NCBI RefSeq assembly: GCF_051668705.1 | Contig: NZ_CP196351.1 | Location: 2,356,001-2,420,000 of the forward strand | Direction of reading: 5' to 3' | Source: Alterisphingorhabdus sp051668705 | GTDB lineage: Bacteria > Pseudomonadota > Alphaproteobacteria > Sphingomonadales > Sphingomonadaceae | Length of the DNA: 64,000 nt | Shown here: piece after piece, positions 8,361-17,956 of the stretch | Position numbering within the stretch: the first letter of the stretch is position 1 | Layout of the letters: each line of letters begins with the position of its first letter | The notes under the pieces: model-generated | The model's database searches: none | Seen by the model: the letters and a program-made list of their open reading frames with translations, nothing else | Told to the model about the DNA's origin: nothing | Program-made: the position numbers and the translations under genes

Positions 8361-9239
8361 ATGCGGCAGTTGCCACCCTTAAGATCATTGGAAGCGTTTG
8401 TACAGGTTGCACGACTCGGTTCGGCCCGTGCTGCGGCGAGCGAATTGGCGATTTCTCCATCTGCATTAAGTCGCAGAATTGCCTCACTCGAAAACTTTAT
8501 GGGCAAAAAATTGTTCCGGCGCCAAAAACAGCTGCTCGCGCTCAATAAAGACGGCACGGCATTATATCAAAGCATATTGCCGGCATTTAAGGCTTTGTCC
8601 GATGCGGTCCATTCCCATCAGGATTCTCAAAATGCCTTGCGGCTGCGCTTGGGTGTCCTCCCGCTATTCGGCAGCCAGAGGCTTTTCCCCCGATTACCCG
8701 AATTGCGCAAATTATACCCCACATTGCATATCGATATCAATTCATCGACCCATGGTGAGGAAAAGCTGGGCGATACGCTCGACGCAGCCATCGTGTTGAC
8801 CGAGGAAATTGACCCCGAACTGCATGCTGTGCGGCTCGACGAAAATTATATCTACGCCATCGCATCAAGCGCATTGGTGGAGAAGCTGGGCGAAAACCCT
8901 TCACGCAAAACGATGGAGCGACAGACCTTCTTGATCCATAATGATATGCCGGAATCCTTTATCCAATGGAAAAAGGAATTGGGCTTTGATGATCTTTCAG
9001 AAGCTGCGGTGGATCGCTTTGATAGCGGTACGTTGATGCTGGAGGCCGCTGCGCAAGGATTGGGTATTGCCATCATGCATGACAATCATTTGCGCAATTC
9101 ACAGGATAACAGACTGGCGAAATTGCCAGGCAAAATGGTCAAAAGCCCATATAGCTATTGGTTTGTCTGCATGCCCTCAGCATTGGAAATGCGCGCAGTA
9201 AGGCTATTCCATGATTGGCTGGTCAAAGCCGCTTTATAA
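8361..9239 (+). CDS. LysR-family transcriptional regulator
   Basis: The 292-residue protein has an N-terminal winged helix-turn-helix (LRSLEAFVQVARLGS through LAISPSALSRRIASLE, residues 7-47), a linker helix, and a periplasmic-binding-protein-like effector domain. The N-terminal wording is close to the GcvA/AmpR branch of LysR regulators. It is flanked on its left by an AT-rich spacer that would carry its own promoter, and it is convergent with a cyclophilin gene. No divergently transcribed target gene is obvious, since the spacer holds only a possible small RNA, so the regulated genes are unknown. Confidence 0.9.
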   Translation: MRQLPPLRSLEAFVQVARLGSARAAASELAISPSALSRRIASLENFMGKKLFRRQKQLLALNKDGTALYQSILPAFKALSDAVHSHQDSQNALRLRLGVLPLFGSQRLFPRLPELRKLYPTLHIDINSSTHGEEKLGDTLDAAIVLTEEIDPELHAVRLDENYIYAIASSALVEKLGENPSRKTMERQTFLIHNDMPESFIQWKKELGFDDLSEAAVDRFDSGTLMLEAAAQGLGIAIMHDNHLRNSQDNRLAKLPGKMVKSPYSYWFVCMPSALEMRAVRLFHDWLVKAAL

Positions 9240-9244
9240 TCCCC

Positions 9245-9270
9245 AAAAGGAAAAGGAGGCGAAGCCCTCC
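9245..9270 (-). terminator. likely intrinsic terminator of the cyclophilin gene
   Basis: On the minus strand GGAGG and CCTCC close a GCTTCG loop, followed by TTTTCCTTTT. It lies 25-50 bases past the stop of the cyclophilin gene and in the right orientation for it. Confidence 0.6.
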
Positions 9271-9294
9271 GCCCCCTTTCATGGATTTTATGGC

Positions 9295-9741
9295 TTAGCC
9301 TATAACGGCTTTTACAATCATGCCTGGGTTCGCTGGTGGCTCGCCTTTTGGCAGGGCGTCAACATTTTCCATACCTTCGGTGACCTGACCCCATACTGTG
9401 TATTGGCCGTCCAGAAATTCGGTATCACCAAAGCAGATGAAAAACTGGCTGTTGGCGCTGTTCGGGTCCATGGTGCGGGCCATAGAACAGGTTCCGCGTA
9501 CATGCGGTTCGCTGTTAAATTCTTGCGGCAGATCAGGCTTATCAGAACCACCTGTGCCAGTGCCCAACGGACAACCGCCCTGCGCCATAAAGCCATCAAT
9601 GACGCGGTGAAATTTCACGCCGTCGTAAAATCCTTCTTTTACCAGCTCTGTAATCCGCGCAACATGTTGCGGCGCAAGATCAGGGCGCAATGTGATGACA
9701 ACGTCACCAGTGGAGAGGGTAAAAGTCAGTTTGTTGCTCAT
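9295..9741 (-). CDS. ppiB: cyclophilin-type peptidyl-prolyl cis-trans isomerase
   Basis: This 148-residue, single-domain cyclophilin catalyses proline cis-trans isomerisation. The active-site patches are visible: FHRVIDGFMAQGG near residues 45-57, with the catalytic arginine in FHR, then SMARTMDPNSANSQFFI near 88-104, and a VWGQVTEGM segment. There is no signal peptide, so it should be cytoplasmic. I chose the ATG at 9741 over the TTG at 9744; an AGAGAAG site precedes it. It is monocistronic and ends in its own terminator. Confidence 0.92.
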   Translation of the reverse strand: MSNKLTFTLSTGDVVITLRPDLAPQHVARITELVKEGFYDGVKFHRVIDGFMAQGGCPLGTGTGGSDKPDLPQEFNSEPHVRGTCSMARTMDPNSANSQFFICFGDTEFLDGQYTVWGQVTEGMENVDALPKGEPPANPGMIVKAVIG

Positions 9742-9970
9742 CAATCTTCTCTCTTTTCGAAAACAGCTATTTCTGTTTTGGGCTAAATATTCGCCGCCGC
9801 TATAGCGCGTTCAACAATTTTGTCACCCAAGGATTTTGACGCGTTATAATGTCGCTGCATCATGTTTTTCTGCTGGACCATCTGCAACCATAAGGCACAG
9901 TGTCGATTGCAATTGCAGTAGCTTGCGACTTATAGGGGCAAGAGCGCACGGGTGTTAGGAGCATATAGGC

Positions 9971-11374
9971 ATGACGATGCTGGATATCGAAGACCACGAT
10001 AATGATGCCCTGCCAGAAGGGTTGGACGATGAAAATCGCCTGAAACCCAAATTTGTCCGCCGGGTTGTTGCATCGCTTGACGATGGTGTGGACGATTCCA
10101 CCTATGATCTGGTCGGCACATTACACCCTGCCGATATTGCCGACCTTTTTGAGCTGGTAGATAGCGAAGCACGAGCACCTTTAGCGGCCGCCATTACCGA
10201 TTTGCTGGGCGCAGATGTGCTGGCAGAGCTGAACGATTATGTCCGTGAGGATATTATTGAGTTTCTTCCCGCAGGGCTGGTCGCAGAGCTGGCTGGGCAA
10301 ATGGAAACCGATGACGCAGTTGCTGTCATTGAAGATCTGGAAGTTGCCGATCAGCAGGCCGTTCTGGCAGAATTGACACCTGAAGACCGTGCAGCGATTG
10401 AGGACGCCCTTTCCTACCCCGAAGAGACCGCAGGCCGGTTAATGCAGCGCGATCTGGTTGCCGTGCCAGAGCATATGACCGTCGGCCAACTGATCGACTA
10501 TTTGCGTGAACATGGCGATCTAACCACTGAATTTTGGGAAGTGTTCATTGTTGATGCAGCGCATCACCCTGTCGGCACATGCCAGCTCAGCTGGGTCTTG
10601 CGCACGCCGCGCGATATATCGCTGGGCGATGTTATGACCCGCGAGCAGACGCTCATCCCCACCGATATGGATCAGGAAGAGGTTGCTCTGCGCTTCCAGA
10701 AATATGCGCTCATCTCCGCTGCTGTTGTTGATACATCTGGTCGACTGGTCGGGCAGATCACTGTGGATGACATTGTCCATATTATTCAGGCCGAGGCAGG
10801 CGAAGACATATTGCGCCTGTCCGGTGCCGGTGAAGGTGATATTAACGAGCCTATCCGTGACAGCTACAAAAGCCGTGTGCGCTGGCTCATCGCCAATATG
10901 GGCACGGCTGTTGTGGGCAGCGCCATCATCTATATGTTCGGCGCAGCGATTGAAAAAATGGTGGCGCTGGCTGTGCTCATGCCAATTGTTGCGTCAATTG
11001 GCGGCAATGCCGGAACGCAAACCATGGCCGTTGCCGTGCGCGCTCTGGCAATGAACCAATTAACGCAATCCAACACACGCAGGATTATTGGCAGGGAACT
11101 GCGCGTGGCCTTGCTCAATGGCATCACGATTGCATTGCTCATTGGGGTTGCGGCTGGTTTAATCTTTAGCAACGCCATGCTGGGTGTCGTCATCGGTGTT
11201 GCGATGATCATCAATATCGTCATTTCCGGTTTGGCAGGCGTTTTGGTGCCCGTGATACTTGACCGGTTAAAACAAGATCCGGCCGTAGCATCTTCGGTGT
11301 TCGTTACGATGATAACGGACTCAATGGGCTTTTTCGCATTTTTGGGACTGGCCGTTATTTCCGGCCTTGTGTAA
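9971..11374 (+). CDS. mgtE: magnesium transporter MgtE
   Basis: The 467-residue protein has the MgtE layout. An acidic N-terminal superhelical domain (about 30-135) is followed by two CBS domains (about 140-265) that sense cytoplasmic Mg2+, and then a five-helix membrane domain (about 290-467). The membrane part includes the highly conserved GGNAGTQ motif near the pore-forming helices. A TAGGAG ribosome-binding site lies about ten bases before the ATG. The length is normal for the family. The role is gated Mg2+ uptake across the inner membrane. No M-box-like leader is obvious in the 229 bases upstream. Confidence 0.95.
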   Translation: MTMLDIEDHDNDALPEGLDDENRLKPKFVRRVVASLDDGVDDSTYDLVGTLHPADIADLFELVDSEARAPLAAAITDLLGADVLAELNDYVREDIIEFLPAGLVAELAGQMETDDAVAVIEDLEVADQQAVLAELTPEDRAAIEDALSYPEETAGRLMQRDLVAVPEHMTVGQLIDYLREHGDLTTEFWEVFIVDAAHHPVGTCQLSWVLRTPRDISLGDVMTREQTLIPTDMDQEEVALRFQKYALISAAVVDTSGRLVGQITVDDIVHIIQAEAGEDILRLSGAGEGDINEPIRDSYKSRVRWLIANMGTAVVGSAIIYMFGAAIEKMVALAVLMPIVASIGGNAGTQTMAVAVRALAMNQLTQSNTRRIIGRELRVALLNGITIALLIGVAAGLIFSNAMLGVVIGVAMIINIVISGLAGVLVPVILDRLKQDPAVASSVFVTMITDSMGFFAFLGLAVISGLV

Positions 11375-11443
11375 ATCAGCGTCTAAAATCTACAGACACC
11401 TGCCCCGCCATTTGAAAACTTAGCATCAGCTGAGAATGAGGGC

Positions 11444-13024
11444 CTAGCGTTTCTTTTTTCTGCGTTGCTGTTTGCGCAGTTTCACCTCTTCCGGCGGAGG
11501 AATAATTTGCGACAATTCGTTAATGACCTCCTCAGCATTGAGTGAGAATTCGCTATAGCGTTCACTATTTTCAGGTTCGACAAAATGCACCATGCCGTAA
11601 CCGCGGCCCGTTAATAGCGGCGCGAAGAAAAATTCCTTATAGCCTTTGTGACGCGCAAGAAGGGCTGAGTGCAACAAATATGCGTCATATTTTGCGTCTA
11701 TGCTGCCCTCATAAAGAGACAGCAAATAGCCATCAAATCCGAACTCTTTTCCGTCATTGATTTTTGCTTTCTGCATGATCTTTGATTTTTCGACACGCCA
11801 GACACGTTTTGAAAGCGATTCAAAATCCGATGCTTTGTAGATGCCCTCTATATTGTAAAAGAGCGTTTTGTTATCCGCATCCTTGGCCACCATTTCGGTC
11901 AGACCTTTGTCCATCCGCTCCTGCCATAGCTGCTCGGGTGTTTTTTCCAATCCGCCCCACAAGTCATCGGCCTCGGCGTCTGTCCGCAACAATTGGTTGG
12001 TCGCCATTACCGCGCCAAAAGACGGGGCAACCCATTGTGAACGGGCGGCAAAATTGCGCCGCGCTATCTGCACTTCACCTTTATTATAATTGCTCAAAAT
12101 CTCAAAAAGATCCAGAAGCTCTATGATCTTACCTTGATCATCCTCATTCTTGCCCGCCGCTTTGCGCTCAGCAAGATTGGCCGTTGCCATATCATGATAT
12201 TGGGTCGCTTTTTCCCAATTACTCGCCAGAGCAAAGCTGATGGCAGCTTGAGCAAAATCATCAGTATCTGCATATTCAGGGTTCCAGATTTCATTCAGCA
12301 TGACAGCGCTCTCACGTGCTGCGCTTGCCTCTGCAAACTGCCCCAATTCTTCCAACCTTTTGGCCTTGAAGGCCAATAATGGCGGGGCTATTCTGGCCTT
12401 CCGATCAAGTATCAGTGCTTCACTTTCGGTTGGTTGACGCTGAAACATTGTTCTTTGGCTGGTCGTGAGCACTGGCAGAACCGAATAAGACGCCTGCACA
12501 AATGACTGGTCAATAAGCGCCTGCGCCTCGCCATATCGGCCTAACCTGATAAGAGCAGCAGCTTTTATTTGCGGGAAGGATCGGGCAAAGCTGCGAGCAA
12601 AATATGGATCATCCATAAAGCCTTTTTCTTGTGCTTCACGTTCTGCCAAGGCGACATCAGCAATGGCCGCGTCATAATTTTTTGCTTCGATATGATGGAC
12701 AGCACGGGCGAGCAAAAGCTCCAAACGCCTGACCGGATTGCCCTCAATATCCTCTTCACCTTCCAAAAGCGTAGAACAGACAGCAACGCCTTCCTCTCCA
12801 AATTTGCGTGCGCCCGGGTCGGCTGCCTCAGGGCTTGGAGCAAATAATGCGAGTAAGGTAATCGCTCCCAATAATCGGGCAGCTGTCTCACCAGCCGTCG
12901 TATTGTTAGGCTGGCCATCACATTGCAAATATCGTGACGGTCCTTTGTCTTTCTTTTCCGCATAGGCTGGCTGTACAGCCATGGACGCCGCGCCCAGACA
13001 CAGCAAAATCTTCGTAAACTTCAT
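11444..13024 (-). CDS. secreted TPR-like protein of unknown function
   Basis: I start this at 13024, where a GGAGGG site lies five bases before an ATG and the N-terminus becomes a clean signal peptide (MKFTKILLCLGAASMAVQPAYA). The longer in-frame extension upstream lacks such a site. The mature protein (about 504 residues) is rich in alpha-helical, alanine- and glutamate-containing segments that resemble degenerate tetratricopeptide repeats, for example around AAIADVALAEREAQEKG and LGRYGEAQALI. The C-terminus ends in a very basic KQQRRKKKR tail. It is probably periplasmic. No enzyme motif is visible, and the gene is divergent from the DUF3857/transglutaminase gene, with which it shares a 236-base promoter region. 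Confidence 0.65.
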   Translation of the reverse strand: MKFTKILLCLGAASMAVQPAYAEKKDKGPSRYLQCDGQPNNTTAGETAARLLGAITLLALFAPSPEAADPGARKFGEEGVAVCSTLLEGEEDIEGNPVRRLELLLARAVHHIEAKNYDAAIADVALAEREAQEKGFMDDPYFARSFARSFPQIKAAALIRLGRYGEAQALIDQSFVQASYSVLPVLTTSQRTMFQRQPTESEALILDRKARIAPPLLAFKAKRLEELGQFAEASAARESAVMLNEIWNPEYADTDDFAQAAISFALASNWEKATQYHDMATANLAERKAAGKNEDDQGKIIELLDLFEILSNYNKGEVQIARRNFAARSQWVAPSFGAVMATNQLLRTDAEADDLWGGLEKTPEQLWQERMDKGLTEMVAKDADNKTLFYNIEGIYKASDFESLSKRVWRVEKSKIMQKAKINDGKEFGFDGYLLSLYEGSIDAKYDAYLLHSALLARHKGYKEFFFAPLLTGRGYGMVHFVEPENSERYSEFSLNAEEVINELSQIIPPPEEVKLRKQQRRKKKR

Positions 13025-13202
13025 TGCAACCCTCCACCCCTGAATGTTGGTGATAATGATGATAATAAACAGGGCGAGGCTGTTCAAGGGTTTATGTGCA
13101 TGCCCATATTTGCCCATTGCGTACGCATTTTTGCCCGCAATGGAGCACTATTGAATAGTAGGTTATACTTTTTATAGTGCAGAATATTCATAGATTTACT
13201 TG

Positions 13203-13232
13203 TTGAAATTATAGCAATTTGGTTTGTATGTT
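13203..13232 (+). promoter_or_regulatory. candidate sigma-70 promoter for the DUF3857 gene
   Basis: TTGAAA at 13203 and TATGTT at 13227 are separated by 18 bases, ending 28 bases before the GTG start at 13261. A short inverted repeat (ACTATT-G-AATAGT) lies further upstream near 13147-13159. The match is by eye only. Confidence 0.35.
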
Positions 13233-13260
13233 ATTGTAAGTCTAAGAGGGAATCATTTTA

Positions 13261-15648
13261 GTGGCACAGCAATCACTTTTTCCATTGCGCCTTGCGCTCA
13301 CCGCATCGGCATTGTCTCTGCCGCTATCGGCAATTTTTGCTGCACCACTGCAATCCGAGCAGATAGTTGACCCTTCCAGCCTGACCGCAGAGGCCGAATT
13401 GCTGATCGCGCCTATCCCTGATTGGGTAGAGGTTGCAGAGATACCCAGCGAACAAACAGATGCCACGCGCGGTTTGGCGGCCAGCACCGCCGTGCATAGT
13501 GACCAATATATGATCACCCAAAAGGGCGGTATAGCCTATCAGCGCATGGTCTATCGCATCAGCGACCGTTCTGCGCTGGAAGATTATGGCACCATGTCCA
13601 TTGAGTGGGAGCCGAGCCGCTCTAAAGCGACTCTGCACCGTTTCAATATTATCCGCGATGGCCGGATTATAGATGTGGTGCAAAAACAGGGTGATTTTTC
13701 CCTGTTCCGCCGTGAACCCAACCTGTCTGAAGGCATATTAGACGGCCAGGTTACCGCATCTATGCAGATTCAGGATTTGCGTGTCGGCGATTTGATAGAA
13801 TTCGCCTTTTCTATCGAAACATCCTACACGCCCATGACCGGCCATTATCAAAACTGGCATTATTTCACTGGCCGTAATCAGGCAGACCGGCTGGTGCAGC
13901 GGGTCGTATGGCCCAAAGACAGATATCTTAAAGTCGCCAAAGGTGAAGGTCTGCCCGATATGCCGGTGCAGATTAAAGGCAAATATAAAGTCCAAGGCTT
14001 TACGCAAGACGCTGTTGACTGGGAAGCCATGCCAGAGAAATTGCTGGGCCGTTATTACCGTGAACGCGCCTATGAGATCAGCACATTTCGCGATTGGGAC
14101 GAAATGGCACAGGCATTTCGTCCTGTCTATGAAAAGGCGGTAAAGGTTCCTGCGTCCGGACCATTGCGCGATTATATTGAGCAAGTGCGGGCAGAAAACC
14201 TGTCCCCGCGGCAAATTGTCGAAACGGTATTGGCCATGGTGCAAACCGATATTCGCTATGTCGGCAATTTTCAGGGGCTCGGCAATTATACGCCGGCATC
14301 TGCTGAATCTGTCTGGGCCAGCAAATTTGGTGATTGCAAGGGCAAAACAATATTGCTGACCGCAATTTTGCGCGAACTGGGATTGGATGCCACGCCAAGC
14401 CTGGTCAATACAGGCGGCAATGATAAGCTAGAAGATGCCATAGCCATGCCAGGATGGTTCAACCATGTCTTTGTTCGCCTGCGCATGGACGGTAAAACAT
14501 ATTGGCTGGATGGTACACGGCTTGGTGACAATAACCTCGATCTGTTGCCGCCGGTATTTTACGATTATACCCTGCCATTAGAGGCTGATAGTGATTTGGT
14601 AGAGATAACCGATAATCGCTATGCGCAGCCGCAAATTACGAGCGATATGATTATCGATGCCAGAGCTGGCTTTGACACAGATGCCAATGTGACAATGAAA
14701 ATTATTTATCACGGCGACAGTGCATTATCGGTCATTCAAGGACTGGACGAAAAGTCGGAAGCGGAACGTGAGCGCGCGATCCAAGAATTACTGGATAAGG
14801 AATCTGAAGACGATATTGCATTCAAGTCGTTGGAATTCATTGTCGATAAGCCCAAAAAACAGGCTGGCTTTTTGTTCACAGGTGAGATGAAGATCGACTG
14901 GGGGGAAGCATCAGACTTTCGCGAGTTCCTGCTTGATGAAATGACCATAGGCGAAGATTTTTTCGCTGAGCGAGATGATGACGATTATAAGCAGGCCCTG
15001 CTCTGGGCCAATCCAAGCTATGCGAGCGTCAATATCCAACTGCTATTACCAGAAGATAGCGCCCAGATTGAAATCACTGGTAAAGAATATGACGAAAAAA
15101 TAGGCATGGCACATTATAAGCGCAGCTTGAGCCTGAAAGATAATGTCGTAACGGCCTATACATCAACCAATATAGAACGCGGTTCCTATCTGCCTATTGC
15201 TGCCAAAATATGGGATAATAAAAGCGACAAGCTGTTTGATGATAAAGTCTATATCAACATATTCAGAAGTGGCACCGCCGCTAAACGGGTCGCCAATTAT
15301 GACAGCAATATCGAACGTGCAGACACTTTGGCTGCGGGAGGCGATGTGAAGGCAGCGGCCGGCATCTTGAACCCTCTCCTCGCCAGCGACCCCAATAATG
15401 TGAAACTGTTAATCGCACGCGGACGAATAGGCGATGACCCGGCGTTGCGTGAACGGGATTTGCTGCGCGCATTGCTATTGCAGCCCAGAAATATGGAAGC
15501 CCTAAAAGCAATGGCCGAGGTCTATCTGGGGCAAGATAATGTTAGCCTCGGCAAAACCATGCTGGAGCGTATGTTGGCACGGGAAGAAGACAATATATGG
15601 GCCAAAAAGCAAATGGAGGTTGTGAATGGCAAAAGCCTTGCCGATTAA
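13261..15648 (+). CDS. DUF3857 and transglutaminase-like domain protein with C-terminal TPR
   Basis: The 795-residue protein starts with GTG at 13261, behind an AGAGGGAA site. A signal peptide (hydrophobic up to about AAPLQS) leads into a DUF3857 domain (about 70-260). A transglutaminase-like cysteine protease fold follows, with the triad visible as Cys359 (GDCKG), His402 (FNHVF) and Asp417 (WLDG). After a beta-rich DUF2569/DUF3858-like region the last 110 residues look like TPR helices (LLASDPNNVKLL, LLLQPRNMEAL). The protein is expected in the periplasm or outer envelope. Such proteins are widespread in Bacteroidota and sphingomonads, but the substrate is unknown. It is divergent from the TPR-like secreted protein. 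Confidence 0.85.
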   Translation: MAQQSLFPLRLALTASALSLPLSAIFAAPLQSEQIVDPSSLTAEAELLIAPIPDWVEVAEIPSEQTDATRGLAASTAVHSDQYMITQKGGIAYQRMVYRISDRSALEDYGTMSIEWEPSRSKATLHRFNIIRDGRIIDVVQKQGDFSLFRREPNLSEGILDGQVTASMQIQDLRVGDLIEFAFSIETSYTPMTGHYQNWHYFTGRNQADRLVQRVVWPKDRYLKVAKGEGLPDMPVQIKGKYKVQGFTQDAVDWEAMPEKLLGRYYRERAYEISTFRDWDEMAQAFRPVYEKAVKVPASGPLRDYIEQVRAENLSPRQIVETVLAMVQTDIRYVGNFQGLGNYTPASAESVWASKFGDCKGKTILLTAILRELGLDATPSLVNTGGNDKLEDAIAMPGWFNHVFVRLRMDGKTYWLDGTRLGDNNLDLLPPVFYDYTLPLEADSDLVEITDNRYAQPQITSDMIIDARAGFDTDANVTMKIIYHGDSALSVIQGLDEKSEAERERAIQELLDKESEDDIAFKSLEFIVDKPKKQAGFLFTGEMKIDWGEASDFREFLLDEMTIGEDFFAERDDDDYKQALLWANPSYASVNIQLLLPEDSAQIEITGKEYDEKIGMAHYKRSLSLKDNVVTAYTSTNIERGSYLPIAAKIWDNKSDKLFDDKVYINIFRSGTAAKRVANYDSNIERADTLAAGGDVKAAAGILNPLLASDPNNVKLLIARGRIGDDPALRERDLLRALLLQPRNMEALKAMAEVYLGQDNVSLGKTMLERMLAREEDNIWAKKQMEVVNGKSLAD

Positions 15649-15769
15649 GGTACAGCGCAATCGCAACCCAGCAATTTGGCGATCATAGGCTGCGCGGATA
15701 ACGCAGATAAGTGGATAGCATTTGCTTGGCTCTTGCCTAATCATCATCCACTTACCAATTAGATGGTCT

Positions 15770-16183
15770 ATGCCTCTCCATCTTACCAAAATTGCCTTTG
15801 GCAGCGAAAGCCCAGCAACCCTGCGTCGATGGCTGGAATCGCAAAATAAGACCAATGGCGGGATTGGTGAAGCGCGCCTAACCACACGCTATAAACCCAA
15901 GCGCGAACCCGAAATTGCGGGCGGTTCTTTATTCTGGATACATAGCCGCGCCATAGTCGGACGCAGCCCTATATTGGGCTTTCAGGAAAATGGTCAGGGC
16001 CGTTATTGGATCAGGCTGGAGCCTGTTCTGATACCCGTTATCCGCACACCGCGCCGTGCACATCAGGGCTGGCGTTATCTTGAAGATGGTGACGCACCCA
16101 AAGATGGTATCGGAGACAGCGGCGATATTGATGAGCTGCCGCCCTTATTGGTCAAGGAACTGGCAAGGTTAGCGCTAATCTAA
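15770..16183 (+). CDS. DUF1489 family protein
   Basis: The chosen ATG at 15770 gives a 137-residue protein beginning MPLHLTKIAFG, the conserved start of DUF1489 proteins in alphaproteobacteria. An upstream in-frame start would add 16 unconserved residues. The body holds GGSLFWI and the YWIRLEPVLIPV and HQGWRYLED segments that are typical of the family. The function is unknown. It follows the transglutaminase gene in the same direction with a 121-base gap and is convergent with the FrnE-like gene. Confidence 0.8.
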   Translation: MPLHLTKIAFGSESPATLRRWLESQNKTNGGIGEARLTTRYKPKREPEIAGGSLFWIHSRAIVGRSPILGFQENGQGRYWIRLEPVLIPVIRTPRRAHQGWRYLEDGDAPKDGIGDSGDIDELPPLLVKELARLALI

Positions 16184-16208
16184 AAGGCCCACAGATAGCC
16201 TAGCTAGA

Positions 16209-16889
16209 TTAGCCGGTAAGAGCCTTATTGCGGACCTTCTGAAATACCTGCGCAAATGTTTCGGCATCTTGAGCGCCGGGGATCATATATTTGCCATCGA
16301 CAATCGTTGCCGGAACGCCGGAAACGCCGCGCTCTATCCATGCATTCAGGTCAGCGCGGACCTTTTGTGATTCTTCAGGGTCATTCAGTACAGCGCGCGC
16401 AGCATCACTATCCAGCCCTGCCTCTTCAACGGCCTCCAGCAGAACATGCTCTTGGCTGACATCTTTATTGTCTTGGAAATAGGCCGTAAACAGCGCCATT
16501 TTTAGCGCGGTTTGCGCCTTTGATCCGCCATGTTCCATCGCCCAATGCAGCAATATATGTGCCTGAAAAGTGTTGTAAATCCGCTTACCCGGCGCATTAT
16601 TAAAGGTGAAGCCCAGCGACTCCCCTAAAGCGGCCATATGTCCGCGCGTTTTTGCGCTACTTTCTGGCGTTGCACCATATTTTTGCGCAACATGCTCGGC
16701 AATATCCTGCCCTTCTGGCGGCATATTCGGGTTAAGCTCAAAAGGTTGCCACACAATTTCGGCATCAATATCTGATCCGACCAACTCTAGAGCTTTTTCA
16801 ACCTGTTTATAGCCAATGATGCACCATGGGCAGACAACATCTGATACAATGTCAATGCGCATCTTATATGGAGTGGTGGCGTCGGTCAT
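16209..16889 (-). CDS. DsbA family oxidoreductase, FrnE/2-hydroxychromene-isomerase-like
   Basis: This is a cytoplasmic thioredoxin-fold protein of 226 residues with a CPWC active site (20-23) in the VSDVVCPWC context and a large helical insertion. A cis-proline loop, GVSGVPATIVDGKY, lies near residue 200. There is no signal peptide, which separates it from periplasmic DsbA and places it with FrnE, linked to stress and disulfide handling in other bacteria. I chose ATG 16889 over GTG 16901 because the GAGAG site fits the ATG. NudC follows it on the far side in the same direction, with a 56-base gap. Confidence 0.88.
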   Translation of the reverse strand: MTDATTPYKMRIDIVSDVVCPWCIIGYKQVEKALELVGSDIDAEIVWQPFELNPNMPPEGQDIAEHVAQKYGATPESSAKTRGHMAALGESLGFTFNNAPGKRIYNTFQAHILLHWAMEHGGSKAQTALKMALFTAYFQDNKDVSQEHVLLEAVEEAGLDSDAARAVLNDPEESQKVRADLNAWIERGVSGVPATIVDGKYMIPGAQDAETFAQVFQKVRNKALTG

Positions 16890-16945
16890 ATTCTCTCTCA
16901 CTATATTAGGCTATTTGGCATGCATACACAGCGTGGCACGGCACG

Positions 16946-17857
16946 TTATGTGTCGAGCCAATATTTCATCAAATCATAAGCAACGGCAAAAGGCGGCGGT
17001 GCAATAAAGGCTGCATTCTTATCCCCGCGCATCGCTGCCACCACTTGTTCGCGATCAAACCAGTCCGCCTCTTCTATTTCGGTTGTATCGAGTGTCAGCG
17101 TCGGGTCATCGCAATCTACGATACAGGCGATCATCAATGATGATGGAAATGGCCATGGCTGGCTGGTGACATAGCGCACATTGTGCACGGTAATCCCTGC
17201 CTCTTCAAAAAGCTCTCGCGCTACGCCTTCTTCAATCGACTCGCCTGGTTCAATAAATCCGGCGAGCGCAGAAAAACGCTTCGCTGGAAAGCGAGGTTGG
17301 CGGCCCAGCAATATCTTGCCATCATGCTCTGCCAACATAATGGCAACCGGATCAACACGCGGGAAATGCTCAGCTCCGCAGCCGCCATTATCTTTATCAC
17401 AGTGCCGAGCCCAGCCAGCCTTGCTAATCTTTGTCGGGATGCCGCAAACAGCACAAAAACCATGCCGCTGATGCCAATCAACGAGCGAACGTGCAGCACC
17501 GTAAAGCGCCAATTGTTCGCGTGGCATATGCGCAATGGCCTGCCACAAATGGGGGTTATAATGCTCCACACCGCGCGGCCCTGAAGGCGCAGGAAGCGCG
17601 ACAAAATACGGGGTTTCACCATCAAGCCCCAGAAATAAAGGCTCTTCATCAGCCTCCAATTCACCAAGCGATTGCCACAATAACCCACCTTCGGGTGTTA
17701 TCCCCGGCGCTAAATTGTCCAGTTTCAGCAATTTTGCGCGCCAATGCATATGCTGCGCCAACGCATCAGGGTCAGTCCGAATATGATCGGCACGCTGAAT
17801 CGTCGCGCCGGTCATATAGGGTGATATGGCGGTCAATGCCGCAGCAGACTTACTCAT
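16946..17857 (-). CDS. nudC: NADH pyrophosphatase NudC
   Basis: The 303-residue protein has the NudC domain order. An N-terminal domain (1-125) is followed by a zinc ribbon (CAVCG, then a CDKDNGGCG-type second pair) and a Nudix domain with the box GFIEPGESIEEGVARELFEE. The hallmark SQPWPFPSSLM downstream of the box (consensus SQPWPFPxS) distinguishes NudC from other Nudix enzymes. It hydrolyses NAD(H) to NMN(H) and AMP and may also decap NAD-capped RNA. It is transcribed toward the FrnE-like gene. Confidence 0.95.
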   Translation of the reverse strand: MSKSAAALTAISPYMTGATIQRADHIRTDPDALAQHMHWRAKLLKLDNLAPGITPEGGLLWQSLGELEADEEPLFLGLDGETPYFVALPAPSGPRGVEHYNPHLWQAIAHMPREQLALYGAARSLVDWHQRHGFCAVCGIPTKISKAGWARHCDKDNGGCGAEHFPRVDPVAIMLAEHDGKILLGRQPRFPAKRFSALAGFIEPGESIEEGVARELFEEAGITVHNVRYVTSQPWPFPSSLMIACIVDCDDPTLTLDTTEIEEADWFDREQVVAAMRGDKNAAFIAPPPFAVAYDLMKYWLDT

Positions 17858-17915
17858 AATGTTATCAATGCGTTCTTCGCTAAGCGCTGTGAGACCATCA
17901 TCTTCTGCACCATTA

Positions 17916-17956
17916 CTTATTGGGCCATTATCTTATTGGGCCATTATCTTATTGAG
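17916..17956. repeat. 16-base tandem repeat, two copies plus partial
   Basis: CTTATTGGGCCATTAT occurs twice back to back (17916-17931, 17932-17947) and a third truncated copy (CTTATTG) runs into the stop codon of the serine hydrolase gene. It sits between two minus-strand genes and looks like replication slippage. Confidence 0.8.
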